A model generated the notes under the pieces. That model did no database searches. It was given only the letters and a program-made list of their open reading frames with translations, and was not told the DNA's origin. Made by a program: the position numbers and the translations under genes. A DNA stretch of 54,366 bases from Cyanobacteriota bacterium. GTDB taxonomy: Bacteria > Cyanobacteriota > Cyanobacteriia > PCC-6307 > Cyanobiaceae. This document shows, piece by piece, positions 1-8,678 of the stretch; the stretch's first letter is position 1, and every line of letters begins with the position of its first letter. The stretch covers positions 1 to 54,366 of the forward strand of contig JAPLIB010000038.1 in the NCBI GenBank assembly GCA_026389335.1, given 5' to 3'.

Positions 1-78
1 TGCTTCTGAAATCCCGGCCGGAGGAATGGTCATCGCAGGCGATCTCTACCTGAAATGCAACCGGGGTTCAAGCTGGCG

Positions 79-678
79 TCAAGGGCTCAAATGGGGCCAC
101 CGTTCGCGGCGAGCATCACGACCCCTGAACGGATACAGCACCAGATCATCCACAGCTGGGTAGGCGGTACTTCCACCCGTGGCAGGCACGATCACAAGCG
201 AGGTGAATGGCGTGCCGCTGTCATCAAGCCAACCAAAGAAGTTGGTGGCTGAGCTTGTCACGACTGATTGGACCGATGCCCCGGGGTTGGCCGTGACCGT
301 GATGGCGCCATTAACAATATTGAAGTTGAAATCGGTATTAAAGAAATAGCCACCCACGGCAGTAGGCGCTCCGTTAGTAAAATTTAATGTCAAAGCTACA
401 GAATTATTGCTAGACAAAACCTGGGATCCACCCGCGTTGCCGGTGTACAGGCCTCCAGTTGCCGCAGCATCGTAGATGTAGCCTGAGATTGTTCTCGAAA
501 GCGGCGAAGTATAAAACCCATTCAAATCTTCATAGTTGTCAGTGGACGAACTGGACAAAGCGGCAAGAAAAGCAGCGCGATCGGTGTACATGATGACCGC
601 TGCCTGAACGGGAAGCGAAGCCAAGACAATCGATGTCCCAACAATGCCGAAATGGATAAGAGATTTGTGAAATTGCAT
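79..678 (-). CDS. Secreted PEP-CTERM-like protein lacking its C-terminal anchor
   Basis: A 199-residue protein begins with a clear signal peptide (Lys at residue 5, hydrophobic stretch, cleavage near VQA at about 24-26). The mature part, rich in Ser, Thr, Asn and Gly with a TDRAAFLAAL start and FFGWLDDSGTPFTSLVI near residue 150, looks like the beta-rich exported domain common in PEP-CTERM proteins. In that family a short hydrophobic anchor with a PEP motif and an Arg tail should follow AVDDL. Here the chain ends in an Arg-rich, non-hydrophobic tail (from about residue 183), so the anchor is absent or has been lost by a frameshift. ATG at 678 is the only start in front of the signal peptide. 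Function is unknown; export is the firm inference. Confidence 0.6.
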   Translation of the reverse strand: MQFHKSLIHFGIVGTSIVLASLPVQAAVIMYTDRAAFLAALSSSSTDNYEDLNGFYTSPLSRTISGYIYDAAATGGLYTGNAGGSQVLSSNNSVALTLNFTNGAPTAVGGYFFNTDFNFNIVNGAITVTANPGASVQSVVTSSATNFFGWLDDSGTPFTSLVIVPATGGSTAYPAVDDLVLYPFRGRDARRERWPHLSP

Positions 679-776
679 GGTTTTAGTATATTGTTTCGAT
701 TTTATCTCGGGGGGGGATTGTCAAGCATTGACCCAATCGGATCGGCATCTGGCGACAAGCGTCATACCGGCGCCCC

Positions 777-992
777 TCAGCCAGGCACCAATCGCCTTCC
801 CACCCGGGCCACGTGCTGAGCCAGGGATTCGGGCAGCTCGTGCAGCAAGGAGAGGTCGATGGCGGAGCCGGGGCGATGGCGGCCCATGGCCCGGGACCCG
901 TAGAGCCACACCTCCTGCACGGCGGGCTCGGCGCTGAGCAGGACCGCAAGCCGAACCGACAGGGGGAGAGCCCACAGCCACTCCAGGGACAA
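777..992 (-). pseudogene. Remnant of MNT-type nucleotidyltransferase
   Basis: The reading frame contains VQEVWLYGSRAMGRHRPGS followed by AIDL, the GSR...D-x-D signature of minimal nucleotidyltransferases (MntA-like, the antitoxin partner of HEPN toxins or solitary). The first catalytic Asp of D-x-D is replaced by Ala. Immediately after it the sequence jumps to DLSLLHELPESLAQHVARVG, which in full-length relatives is the C-terminal segment, so about 35 residues between the two DL motifs appear to be missing. No ATG is in frame near the start (TTG at 992 is the nearest candidate). It is most likely a non-functional relic. No HEPN partner gene is visible. Confidence 0.55.
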
Positions 993-1038
993 ACGGTGCC
1001 ATGCTGACCCCAGGGTCAGACTCTCAGGTCGTAAAATT

Positions 1039-1269
1039 ATGAAAGTAACCGTCGAGCTTTCCGACCAGGAGATGGCCGAAATCCTCAATCTCACCGGCGA
1101 GCGCAAGAAAGGCCCGGCCATCCGCCGCCTGATGGAGGAGGCCCTGCAGCAGCGCCGCCGGGCTCAGATCGCCCAGCGCTTCCTCAGCGGCGAATGGGGC
1201 GTGGAACTCGAGACCTACGAGGCCGACCAAGAGCGCGAGCGCCTGCGGGCTCGGGAGATCGCCCCATGA
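1039..1269 (+). CDS. vapB: VapB-type antitoxin
   Basis: A 76-residue protein has a short N-terminal beta strand (KVTVELSDQEMAEI) and then a charged helical segment ending in ERERLRAREIAP. The stop overlaps the start of the PIN-domain toxin downstream as ATGA, the usual translational coupling of VapBC operons. By family precedent the N-terminal part would bind the operator and the C-terminal part would wrap the toxin active site. The antitoxin fold class cannot be settled by eye, so the assignment rests largely on the partner. Autoregulation is likely, but no operator palindrome was identified upstream. Confidence 0.75.
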   Translation: MKVTVELSDQEMAEILNLTGERKKGPAIRRLMEEALQQRRRAQIAQRFLSGEWGVELETYEADQERERLRAREIAP

Positions 1270-1670
1270 CCCTGCTGCTCGACACCAGCCTCTGGATCGA
1301 CTTCACCCGCTCCCGCAGTCCGACTCCCCTGAAGCAGTTCATTGCGCCCTACGTGCTGGATCCCGAGGCGCACCTGGCGGAACCGGTGCGCTTCGAGCTG
1401 CTCCGCTCTGCCCGTCCAGAGGAAGCTCGCCTGCTGGAGGCCCAGTTCGACGCCTTGCCCTGCCTGCCCACGCCAGCGGACATGTGGCAGCAGGCGATCA
1501 TCCTGGGCCAGGCCTGCCGTCAGATCGGCCGCAGCGTGCTGAGCCTTGATCTGCTGATCGCCGCCGTGGCCCTGCACCACAACGCCCTGCTGGTGAGCTT
1601 CGACGCCGACTTTGAAGCCATCGCCTCCGTGAGTGCCCTGCGACTGACTCACCTGAACCGGCCCGTCTGA
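1266..1670 (+). CDS. vapC: VapC-type PIN-domain ribonuclease toxin
   Basis: A 134-residue PIN domain opens with LLLDTSLWIDF, carrying the first catalytic Asp. A conserved acidic residue follows in AEPVRFELLRSA, and LSLDLLIAAVALHHNALLVSFDADFEAI supplies the later Asp residues. This is the complete acidic quartet expected for a Mg-dependent ribonuclease, and the length is typical for VapC. The start is ATG at 1266, overlapping the antitoxin stop by four bases. An upstream in-frame extension exists but would run through the antitoxin gene. The intact pair sits among decayed gene fragments, which suits a mobile or addictive module. Confidence 0.85.
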   Translation: MTLLLDTSLWIDFTRSRSPTPLKQFIAPYVLDPEAHLAEPVRFELLRSARPEEARLLEAQFDALPCLPTPADMWQQAIILGQACRQIGRSVLSLDLLIAAVALHHNALLVSFDADFEAIASVSALRLTHLNRPV

Positions 1671-1711
1671 TCCGCTGGCCAGGCCCGCGCAAACTCACGT
1701 CCAGTTGGGCC

Positions 1712-1847
1712 ACCACCTCATGCCCTTCATGCCGTTTTCGGCTGCGGCCTTGAAGAGGCTGTTCACCTCTTCCCTGGAGGTTGGCGCAGCTCACTTCAGG
1801 CACGATGTCCACGAGCGACACATTGGCGGTGGCAACCGCAGAGGGAT
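1712..1847 (-). pseudogene. Decayed fragment of a second gap (GAPDH) gene
   Basis: Conceptual translation on this strand gives IPLRLPPP, then in another frame NVSLVDIVPEV, then in a further frame EEVNSLFKAAAENGMKGM. These align in order with the intact gap gene at 4692-5714, which reads [19 protein letters not shown] and [18 protein letters not shown]. The shared DNA is obvious, for example cttcatgccgttttcg in both copies. At least two frameshifts and loss of both ends show that it is dead. It is a remnant of a gap paralogue or of a duplication of the neighbouring gene. Confidence 0.75.
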
Positions 1848-1884
1848 GGGTTTCAAGTCACGGGCCCTCGTACCGCGCCACCCC

Positions 1885-2100
1885 TTACTCCCCCAAAGCC
1901 ACCGCCACCGCCTTCTGGAACACCTCCTCCTCCGGCACGATGCCGGCCCAGAGGTTGAACAGCTGCATCGCCAGTGGCACCAGCATCTCAACGCCATCGA
2001 CCACACCGCAGCCGGGATCAACGCTGCAGTCGATCGGCACGGCTTACCGTTCCGAGGCGCAGCCCAGGTGGGTGGCGTTCATCAGCACGGTGGTGCCGGA
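1885..2100 (-). pseudogene. C-terminal remnant of shikimate dehydrogenase-like (AroE) gene
   Basis: Read on this strand, one frame gives TTVLMNATHLGCASER, an in-frame TAA, AVPIDCSVDPG, and then CGVVDGVEMLVPLAMQLFNLWAG followed by IVPEEEVFQKAVAVALGE and a stop. The NATxLG turn, the VDGVEMLV segment and the LW(T/A)GxxP...A(V)xxAL ending match the C-terminal end of AroE. The stretch between the second and third blocks is shortened. The internal stop and the missing N-terminal half mark it as a pseudogene. The family call is by motif recall and needs a profile search. Confidence 0.45.
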
Positions 2101-2350
2101 TCGAACGCAACTGGCGCTTCAGCGAAGGCTGCCAGATTGATCGCCTGGCACTCAACCAGGGGCAAAGACCCTGGGCGGGAAGGGGAACGACGGGGGCTTG
2201 GGGTTGCGCAACCAAACCCCAGTTGTTTCCCCCACCCGGCTTGACGCCATCAAACAAGCTGAGGGGGAGAACTGCTTGTTGATTCGCCAGCGAATGGTGC
2301 CGCACTTATACAGGGAAAGCATGGCACTGAATTCGCCCAGAGCCGAACCA

Positions 2351-2620
2351 TCAACCTCCCCTGAAATGACTGTTGCCGCGCACTTTATTATCCACTGCGT
2401 AGGACGCCATCATGCCGGTTGAATCGGATTGAGCTGGTATCTTCACCAGGGGCAAGTCAGCCGCATGCCGCAGAGAATCTTCAAGCAGAAAAACGCAGAG
2501 ACTGGAAACCGACCTCCCCTCGTCCTCAGAGCGCGTCAGCAGCGCTTCATGCACGTGATAACTGAGCGTGATAGTGATACGTCGTGGCTGACGCTGCAGC
2601 ACCCTAAATCGATCATTCAT
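2351..2620 (-). CDS. Small ribbon-helix-helix (CopG-like) protein
   Basis: An 89-residue basic protein. RRITITLSYHVHEALLTRSEDEGRSVSSL (residues 13-41) has the layout of a ribbon-helix-helix fold: a short strand with alternating Thr, a first helix, a turn with GRS and a second helix beginning with Ser. A good ribosome site, AGGAG, lies eight bases before ATG at 2620. The C-terminal 35 residues are polar and unremarkable. Such proteins are DNA-binding repressors or antitoxins. No toxin-like partner is visible on either side, so it is an orphan. Confidence 0.6.
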   Translation of the reverse strand: MNDRFRVLQRQPRRITITLSYHVHEALLTRSEDEGRSVSSLCVFLLEDSLRHAADLPLVKIPAQSDSTGMMASYAVDNKVRGNSHFRGG

Positions 2621-3603
2621 TGTTGATAGCTCCTAAAAGTTGCCGAAGGCTGGGGGATGGGTCTTTGAAGATGACCTGAGAAAGCCCCAGGAACGCCGTA
2701 CAGACACAGCGATTACGCGGCAACCTTAATCGCCCTGCCTGAATCTCAAGTGATGCAGTCCAATGCATATCGGCATTATAATCTCAGCTTCTGCGGAGCC
2801 TACTCAAGGCCTGGAGCCAGGCACTGATGACATCTTCATGTACAGAAGAGACCCTGAAAGACCCACTCCTGCTGCTACTCCTACTCCCCGCGAAGCTGGC
2901 GGATGTAGTCCTCATCCGACGAACCGGCCCGCACTGCCAGCGCCGCGAGACAGCCAAGAGCCGCAGCGTTTGGCCATGGAGCCCGGAGGGCAGGCAAGCG
3001 AGCCATGGGATCAAGACAGGTAAATCCGCACCGAATCCTCCTGGCTGTTCCAACTCCTGAGGGGAAGCGACTGGCCTCAGCACCCTCGACTGGGGGCAAA
3101 ACTGCCGGTGAGTTTCAGGGGAGGCTCATCCCGCCCGCCGTGACAATCGGTAGCGATGATCACCTGATTAGCCAGGGCACTGGGCTGCTCTGGCCCCGTC
3201 GATCGGGGGGCTGTTGAGCAGGGAGAGACATGCCAGTCCCACCAGGCCGCGCCGATCACTGCTACAGCTGGTGTCAATCCCTGGCAGGCGCGAGTCGAGC
3301 CTGGAAGGCATGGCCACGGATGACGCTGGGGATGGGGCGTCGGTTCGACTGCTTTCGATCGCCGCTGGACTGGGTTGCATGCTCGGCAATGCCCCCTACC
3401 ATCGCTGGGGCGTCATTGCCTTTAATGTTCCCTTGTACTGCCTTTCAAAGGCCACGTCGCGCCCACCCCCACGCTGACAGAGACAGAACCAAGAGCCGCA
3501 GTGAATGCGTCGCCAATGATCATATTCTCCCCGAATCAATGGCGACAAACACTTATCGCAATGGGTCAAAACTTAGCGAGTCATTCCTGATGCGACATCT
3601 GCG
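2621..3603. other. Non-coding stretch of about 1 kb
   Basis: Short open frames occur on both strands but none has a recognisable family, a good ribosome site or convincing composition. On the minus strand, a frame ending at 2881 with AALAVRAGSSDEDYIRQLRG looks like a protein C-terminus but has no credible start. I read the region as decayed coding DNA plus the upstream region of the LuxR-type gene. Confidence 0.5.
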
Positions 3604-4320
3604 ATGAATTTGCTTGGCGAGATGCCCAGGCTCATGCAGCTGCTGGCCCCGTCGATCGGCTGGCTGCTCAGCAGTGAGATCCGCGCCAGTGCCGGCTTTG
3701 CCTCCTCCCGTAAGTTACTGCTCTACGGCATCCATCAATCGCTGCTGAACCGCCGGCGGGCGCGCTTCATGGTCACCACCGAAGCTGAAGCGATGGAGGG
3801 CCTACAGGGCAGCAGGCCCGGGCTGTTGATCGTCACCCCCAATCTCGAGCAAGGCGACGGCCTGGCCTTGGCGGAGCGGGCCCGCTCCGTGGTGCCGGAC
3901 ATCCGCACGATCATGCTTTGTGATCAGGATTGCGATGATCTGATCGTGGCCGGGCGCTCTGGCGTGGATGCCGTGATCTGCGAGCAGGAGTGCTTCTCCG
4001 CCGATCAACAACTCCGCACCCTGATCATCACCCTCTCGCTGGGCCGGCGCTACCGATCCCCAGCGGTGATGGCCTGTCTCCATGGCGAGGATCAGGGCTG
4101 GCGTAACGCCACGCCGCCCCTGAGCACCCGGGAGCAGCAGCTGATCGATCTGTGGGTGGAGGGCCTGGGCGATCGGGAGGTGGCCGATCGCATGGGGCTG
4201 AGCTACCAAACCGTACGCACCTATGGCAAGACGGTGCGCCAGAAGCTGGGGGTGGGCAGCAGGGCCCAGGTGGTGCTCAAGGCCGTGTCGCTGGGGCTGT
4301 CCCAGGTGACGGGCTTCTGA
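3604..4320 (+). CDS. LuxR/NarL-type transcriptional regulator with degenerate receiver
   Basis: A 238-residue protein. The C-terminal 65 residues (about 170-235) are a GerE/LuxR helix-turn-helix: LSTREQQLIDLWVEGLGDREVADRMGLS followed by QTVRTYGKTVRQKLGV. The N-terminal part resembles a response-regulator receiver, with RRRARFMVTTEAEAMEGL, then PGLLIVTPNLEQGDGLALAERAR and an IMLCDQDC strand. The position of the phospho-accepting Asp (LLIVD in the family) is Thr in LLIVTPNLE, so phosphorylation is unlikely. It probably acts as a DNA-binding protein controlled in another way. It is a single gene, convergent with gap. ATG at 3604 was chosen as the first start of the frame. Confidence 0.75.
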   Translation: MNLLGEMPRLMQLLAPSIGWLLSSEIRASAGFASSRKLLLYGIHQSLLNRRRARFMVTTEAEAMEGLQGSRPGLLIVTPNLEQGDGLALAERARSVVPDIRTIMLCDQDCDDLIVAGRSGVDAVICEQECFSADQQLRTLIITLSLGRRYRSPAVMACLHGEDQGWRNATPPLSTREQQLIDLWVEGLGDREVADRMGLSYQTVRTYGKTVRQKLGVGSRAQVVLKAVSLGLSQVTGF

Positions 4321-4691
4321 GGGGCTGCCCGCCAAGCTGGAACCACACCGAATCCAGGTGGTAGGCGTACAGGGGGCGAGGGGGCGCACCAGAGAAGGAA
4401 AGCGCCGCCATTCCCCCGGCTGGCGGGCTGCCACCGCCAGCTCCATGGCCCGATCCCGCCGGCGTTGCGCTGAACCCCGGGACCACGACACCACGAGTGA
4501 GCCAACCCCGCCATGGCCAGCAGGCCGTTGCCCCGTGCCGTGCTTCTTCCGCTCCTGTGGACTCCCCATCAGGAGCGCGGTGCTCTCCATACAAAAAAGG
4601 CCGCCTGTGCGGCGGCCCTGGGCTGACGGCGGCATCCTGACGGCATGGCCTGGGGCCCCAGCCAAAGCCAGAGCTCAGGCCCCACCGAAGA
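4321..4691. other. Convergent intergenic region holding the gap terminator
   Basis: Between the LuxR-type gene and the end of gap there is no supportable gene. The only clear element is the hairpin with a T run at 4593-4617, listed separately. Confidence 0.6.
4593..4617 (-). terminator. Rho-independent terminator of gap
   Basis: Read on the minus strand, ggccgcc, a five-base loop and ggcggcc form a perfect seven-pair GC stem followed directly by six T. It lies about 75 bases beyond the gap stop codon. The A run on the plus strand side is too short to be sure it also serves the regulator gene on the other strand. Confidence 0.9.
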
Positions 4692-5714
4692 TCACTTCCA
4701 GTTCTTGGCCACCACTTCGGCCAGATCAACAACGCGCTGGCTGTAGCCCCACTCGTTGTCATACCAGGAGATCACTTTCACCATGTTGCCGTCCAGCACC
4801 AAAGTGAGATCGGCATCCACAATTGTGGACTCATCAGTGCCGGCGTGGTCGGTGGACACCAGGGGCAGATCGCAATACTTGATGATGCCCTTCATGCCGT
4901 TTTCGGAAGCGGCCTTGAAGATCGCATTAACCTCCTCGCGGGTGGTGTCACGGGCCACCTCAAGCACCATGTCCACCACCGACACGTTGGGGGTGGGCAC
5001 CCGCAGGGCGATGCCGTTGAGCTTGCCCTTCATCGGCGGATACACCAGGGCCACGGCGGTGGCGGCACCGGTGGAGGTGGGCACGATGTTCACTGCGGCG
5101 GCGCGGGCGCGGCGCAGGTCGCGGTGGGAGGCATCAAGGATGCGCTGGTCACCCGTGTAGCTGTGGGTGGTGGTCATCATTCCCTTCACGATGCCGAGGG
5201 ATTGATCGAGCACTTTCACCAGGGGCGCCATGCAATTGGTGGTGCAGCTGGCGTTGCTGATGATGTCGAAATCGTCGTGGCGGTACTGGTCGGCGTTGAC
5301 GCCAACCACGAAGGTGCCCACACCTTCTCCCTTACCAGGGGCCGTGATCAACACCTTTCTGGCACCGGCTTCGAGGTGCTTGCCGGCACCCTTCTGATCG
5401 ATGAACACGCCGGTGGCCTCGATCACCAGATCCACACCCCACTCCTTCCAGGGGAGATTGAGCGGATTGCGATCGGAGAAGCACTTGATGTGCTTGCCAT
5501 TGACAACGATCGTGTCATCGGTATGACTCACCTCCGCATCGCGGATGTGGCCCAGCATCGTGTCGTACTGGAGCAGGTGGGCGTTGGTGCGGGGATCGGA
5601 GGTGTCGTTCAGACCCACCACCTCAAGGCCGGTGTTGGCGCCCCGGCTCAGCCAGCAACGCATGAAATTGCGACCGATCCGACCGAATCCATTAATCGCA
5701 ACTTTCAAGGTCAT
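4692..5714 (-). CDS. gap2: Glyceraldehyde-3-phosphate dehydrogenase, Gap2 type
   Basis: A 340-residue enzyme interconverting 1,3-bisphosphoglycerate and glyceraldehyde 3-phosphate; in cyanobacteria the Gap2 form uses NADPH or NADH in the Calvin cycle. The Rossmann start [15 protein letters not shown], the catalytic motif [13 protein letters not shown] with its Cys near residue 155, and the [12 protein letters not shown] ending are all intact. The length is normal. It is transcribed alone, divergently from murC, and ends at a strong hairpin terminator. A decayed fragment of a relative lies at 1712-1847. Confidence 0.97.
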   Translation of the reverse strand: MTLKVAINGFGRIGRNFMRCWLSRGANTGLEVVGLNDTSDPRTNAHLLQYDTMLGHIRDAEVSHTDDTIVVNGKHIKCFSDRNPLNLPWKEWGVDLVIEATGVFIDQKGAGKHLEAGARKVLITAPGKGEGVGTFVVGVNADQYRHDDFDIISNASCTTNCMAPLVKVLDQSLGIVKGMMTTTHSYTGDQRILDASHRDLRRARAAAVNIVPTSTGAATAVALVYPPMKGKLNGIALRVPTPNVSVVDMVLEVARDTTREEVNAIFKAASENGMKGIIKYCDLPLVSTDHAGTDESTIVDADLTLVLDGNMVKVISWYDNEWGYSQRVVDLAEVVAKNWK

Positions 5715-5759
5715 GGCGAGAAGCGGCGAGATCCGCTAGCAAGGGTGATTCGGCCGCAA

Positions 5760-5765
5760 ATCATA
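5760..5765 (-). promoter_or_regulatory. Candidate -10 element of gap
   Basis: The minus strand reads TATGAT about 45 bases upstream of the gap start, matching the bacterial -10 consensus closely. No good -35 hexamer is seen 17 bases upstream, which is common in cyanobacteria. It is a prediction from sequence only. Confidence 0.4.
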
Positions 5766-5775
5766 CAGAAATCCC

Positions 5776-5803
5776 GGCCCAGGCCTGCCCCAGAGCCTGG
5801 GCC
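5776..5803. repeat. Inverted repeat between gap and murC
   Basis: ggcccaggc and gcctgggcc form a perfect nine-pair stem around a ten-base loop, between the two divergent genes and just upstream of the candidate gap -10. It could be an operator or an mRNA leader hairpin of murC. There is no T run, so it is not a terminator. Confidence 0.5.
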
Positions 5804-5900
5804 AGCGGGCGCTGGCGACCAAAGCGACGCAACTCGTAAAGCACCGATGGACCGTCCAGCCCTATTTTCACAGGGTCAGGAGTCGCCCCCGAAAGTCCCG

Positions 5901-7328
5901 ATGCTCGATCGCCTCCAACCGGTCCATTTCATTGGCGTGGGAGGCATCGGCATGTCCGCTCTGGCTGCGATCCTGGCGGCCAGGGGCTTCAGCGTCAGCG
6001 GCTCCGACCCCCGCTCCACGCCGGTGGTGGAAGCCCTGAAGCTCAAGGGCGTGCGCGTTTTTGACGAGCAGACCGCCGACACCATCCAGCAGGTGGTCCA
6101 GGCGGCCGGCACCGACCCCTTGGTGGTGATCAGCTCCGCCGTGCCCAACAGCAATGGCGAGCTGCTCGAAGCCCGGCGCCTCGGCCTGGCGGTGGTGCAT
6201 CGCTCCGACGTGCTCGCGGCCCTGATCAACGCCCAGCCCTCGATCGCCGTCGCCGGCAGCCACGGCAAGACCACCACCAGCACCCTGATCGCCACCCTGC
6301 TGGAAGCCACCGACCAGGACCCCACCGCCGTGATCGGCGGCATCGTGCCGGCCTTCGCCAGCAACTGCCGCCATGGCGACGGTCCGCTGCTGGTGGCCGA
6401 AGCCGATGAATCGGACGGATCGCTGGTGAAGTTCAAGGCCCAGCTGGGTGTGCTCACCAACATCGAGCTCGATCACACCGACCACTACCCCGATCTCGAC
6501 GCCCTGATCAGCACCCTGCAACGCTTCGCCGACGGCTCCGGCCGCCTGCTGGCCAACCGCGACTGCCCGGTGCTGCGGCAGCACTTCAAGGCCGACAGCT
6601 GGTGGTCCACCGAAGCCGCCGAAGGGGTGCACTTCGCCGCCATCGCCCGGGAGGAACGGGGCGATGGCACCCTGGCCGACTACTACGAAGACGGCATCCT
6701 GCTGGGCAGCCTCAGCCTGCCCCTGCCCGGTCGCCACAATCTCAGCAACGCCCTGGCCGCGATCGCCGCCTGCCGCCTCGAGGGGGTGCCGTTCGTCTCC
6801 CTGCAGCAGGCCCTCTCGCAACTGCGTCCCCCCGGCCGCCGCTTCGACTGCCGCGGCATCTGGCAGGGGCGAATCGTCGTCGATGACTACGCCCACCATC
6901 CCAGTGAAGTGGCCGCCACCTTGAGCATGGCGCGCTTGATGGTGAGTAGCGGTCGCAGCCCCCTGCCCAAGCCCCCCCAGCGCCTGGTGGCCGTGTTCCA
7001 GCCCCATCGCTACAGCCGCACCGCCCAGTTCCTGGACGGCTTCGCCGCGGCCCTCACCCAGGCCGACCTGGTGTTCGTCGCCCCCCTCTACAGCGCCGGC
7101 GAAGCCCCGATCGCCGGCATCTCCAGCGCCGCCCTGGCCCAGGCCGTACGCGCGCTGGCCCCCCATCTGCACGTGCTGGAAGCGCAGAACCTCGACCATC
7201 TGGCCCATCAGATCGCCAACAGCAGCAGCCCTGGCGATCTGGTGCTGGCCATGGGGGCCGGCGACGTCAATGGCCTCTGGGAACGGCTGGAAGCCCTCGA
7301 AGATCGGCCCATGGCCCACGCGGCCTGA
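5901..7328 (+). CDS. murC: UDP-N-acetylmuramate--L-alanine ligase
   Basis: A 475-residue cytoplasmic ligase that adds the first amino acid, L-Ala, to UDP-MurNAc in peptidoglycan synthesis, using [17 protein letters not shown] at the N-terminus is the UDP-binding loop, [13 protein letters not shown] is the ATP P-loop (about residue 118), EADESDGSL the catalytic acidic segment and [10 protein letters not shown] the hinge and C-terminal domain motif. The frame is open far upstream only because it overlaps the gap gene. ATG at 5901 gives the family's usual N-terminus, and ATG at 5847 is an alternative. The stop is directly followed by the murB start. Confidence 0.95.
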   Translation: MLDRLQPVHFIGVGGIGMSALAAILAARGFSVSGSDPRSTPVVEALKLKGVRVFDEQTADTIQQVVQAAGTDPLVVISSAVPNSNGELLEARRLGLAVVHRSDVLAALINAQPSIAVAGSHGKTTTSTLIATLLEATDQDPTAVIGGIVPAFASNCRHGDGPLLVAEADESDGSLVKFKAQLGVLTNIELDHTDHYPDLDALISTLQRFADGSGRLLANRDCPVLRQHFKADSWWSTEAAEGVHFAAIAREERGDGTLADYYEDGILLGSLSLPLPGRHNLSNALAAIAACRLEGVPFVSLQQALSQLRPPGRRFDCRGIWQGRIVVDDYAHHPSEVAATLSMARLMVSSGRSPLPKPPQRLVAVFQPHRYSRTAQFLDGFAAALTQADLVFVAPLYSAGEAPIAGISSAALAQAVRALAPHLHVLEAQNLDHLAHQIANSSSPGDLVLAMGAGDVNGLWERLEALEDRPMAHAA

Positions 7329-8261
7329 ATGGCACCCCCGCCCGCCACACTGCCCGCCGGGGTGCGGCAGGGCGTCTGCCTCCAGGCGTTCACCACCTGG
7401 AAAGTGGGCGGCCCCGCCCAATGGTTCGCCGAACCCGGCAGCCAGGCGGATCTGATCAACCTGGCCGCCTGGGCCTCCCGCCTCGGCCTGCCCTTCCGCT
7501 GCATCGGTGCCGGCTCCAACCTGCTGATTGCCGATGGCGGCCTCGCCGGCCTCACCCTCTGCAATCGGCGGCTGCAGGGCAGTCACAGCGACAGCCAGGA
7601 CGGCTGGGTGGAGGCGGAAGCGGGCGAGCCGATTCCCACCCTGGCCCGCAAGGCGGCCAAGGCCGGCCTGCACGGCCTGGAATGGGCCGTGGGCATCCCC
7701 GGCACAGTGGGCGGCGCGGTGGTGATGAATGCCGGCGCCCAGGGAGGCTGCACAGCGGACTGGCTGCATTCGGTGCGGGTGCTGGATCCGGCCCGGCCGG
7801 AGGCTCCCTTCACCCTGGAGGCCCGGGACCTGGACTTCGCCTACCGGCACAGCCGGCTGCAAGCAGAAGCGCTGCTGGTGCTCTCGGCCCGCTTCCGGCT
7901 GGCGGCCGGTCACGACCCGGCCGCGATCACGGCCCGTACCAGCGCCAACCTGCACAGCCGCACCAGCACCCAGCCCTATCAGCAACCCAGCTGCGGCTCC
8001 GTCTTCCGCAACCCCGAGCCCCGCAAAGCCGGCCAACTGATTGAGGCCCTGGGGCTCAAGGGGCTCAGTGTCGGCGGCGCCCAGGTGTCACCGCTGCATG
8101 CCAACTTCATCGTCAACACCGGCAACGCCCTGGCCCGGGATATCGACGCCCTGATCCTGCTGGTGCAGGAGCGGGTGCGGCGCGAACACGGCATCGAGCT
8201 GCACACGGAAGTGAAACGCCTCGGTTTCGAGGGGGTCGATGCCCTGCGTCCGGGGCCCTAG
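7329..8261 (+). CDS. murB: UDP-N-acetylenolpyruvoylglucosamine reductase
   Basis: A 310-residue FAD enzyme reducing UDP-GlcNAc-enolpyruvate with NADPH to UDP-MurNAc, the substrate for mur[12 protein letters not shown] and [12 protein letters not shown] are FAD-binding motifs, [16 protein letters not shown] is the core signature, and the catalytic Ser lies in CGSVFRNP (about residue 218-225). The compact form fits the shorter type II enzymes. ATG at 7329 abuts the murC stop with no spacer, so the two are translationally coupled. Confidence 0.96.
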   Translation: MAPPPATLPAGVRQGVCLQAFTTWKVGGPAQWFAEPGSQADLINLAAWASRLGLPFRCIGAGSNLLIADGGLAGLTLCNRRLQGSHSDSQDGWVEAEAGEPIPTLARKAAKAGLHGLEWAVGIPGTVGGAVVMNAGAQGGCTADWLHSVRVLDPARPEAPFTLEARDLDFAYRHSRLQAEALLVLSARFRLAAGHDPAAITARTSANLHSRTSTQPYQQPSCGSVFRNPEPRKAGQLIEALGLKGLSVGGAQVSPLHANFIVNTGNALARDIDALILLVQERVRREHGIELHTEVKRLGFEGVDALRPGP

Positions 8262-8288
8262 CCTGCGCCAGCACTCCACGACAGCGGC

Positions 8289-8630
8289 ATGGCTGGCTTC
8301 GGTCTTCCCAACTTCGGTCAGCTCACCGAAGCCTTCCGCAAGGCCCAGCAGATTCAGCAGGACGCCCAGAAACTGCAGGAAGAGCTCGATGCCATGGAGC
8401 TGGAGGGCAAAAGCAGCAATGGCCTGGTAAGCATCTGGCTCACAGGCAATCAACAACCGCTGCGGGTGGAGGTGGCGGCCGAGCTGTTGAACGGCGACAG
8501 CGAAGCCGCCGAAATCGCCATCCTCGAAGCGCTGCGCAACGCCTATGAGCTCTCCACCGGCACCATGCGGGAGCGGATGGAAGTGCTCACCGGCGGCCTC
8601 GATCTCAACCTGCCCGGCCTGGGCGGCTGA
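8289..8630 (+). CDS. YbaB/EbfC nucleoid-associated protein
   Basis: A 113-residue protein of the YbaB/EbfC family, small dimers that bind DNA. Features are FGKAQQIQ-like [26 protein letters not shown], a charged coiled helix, then a beta part with [13 protein letters not shown] and a C-terminal helix [16 protein letters not shown]. It follows murB by 27 bases, probably in the same transcript, and is convergent with rsgA. Placement next to murB is usual in picocyanobacteria (from memory). Confidence 0.92.
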   Translation: MAGFGLPNFGQLTEAFRKAQQIQQDAQKLQEELDAMELEGKSSNGLVSIWLTGNQQPLRVEVAAELLNGDSEAAEIAILEALRNAYELSTGTMRERMEVLTGGLDLNLPGLGG

Positions 8631-8678
8631 GCCGCCGGAGCCGCAGCAGGCCCTGTCTCAGCCCTGAAGGACGCCGTT

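Noticed and set aside
2881..3099. Minus-strand frame ending in SSDEDYIRQLRGE
   Set aside because: The end looks protein-like but the upstream part is not, and no start is credible; it may be a remnant but I cannot name a family.
3230..3607. Plus-strand 125-codon frame before the LuxR-type gene
   Set aside because: No family, no ribosome site and it runs into the start of a well-supported gene.
4845..5900. Long plus-strand extension in front of murC
   Set aside because: It is the complement of the gap gene; its His/Gly-rich translation is typical of an antisense shadow in GC-rich DNA.
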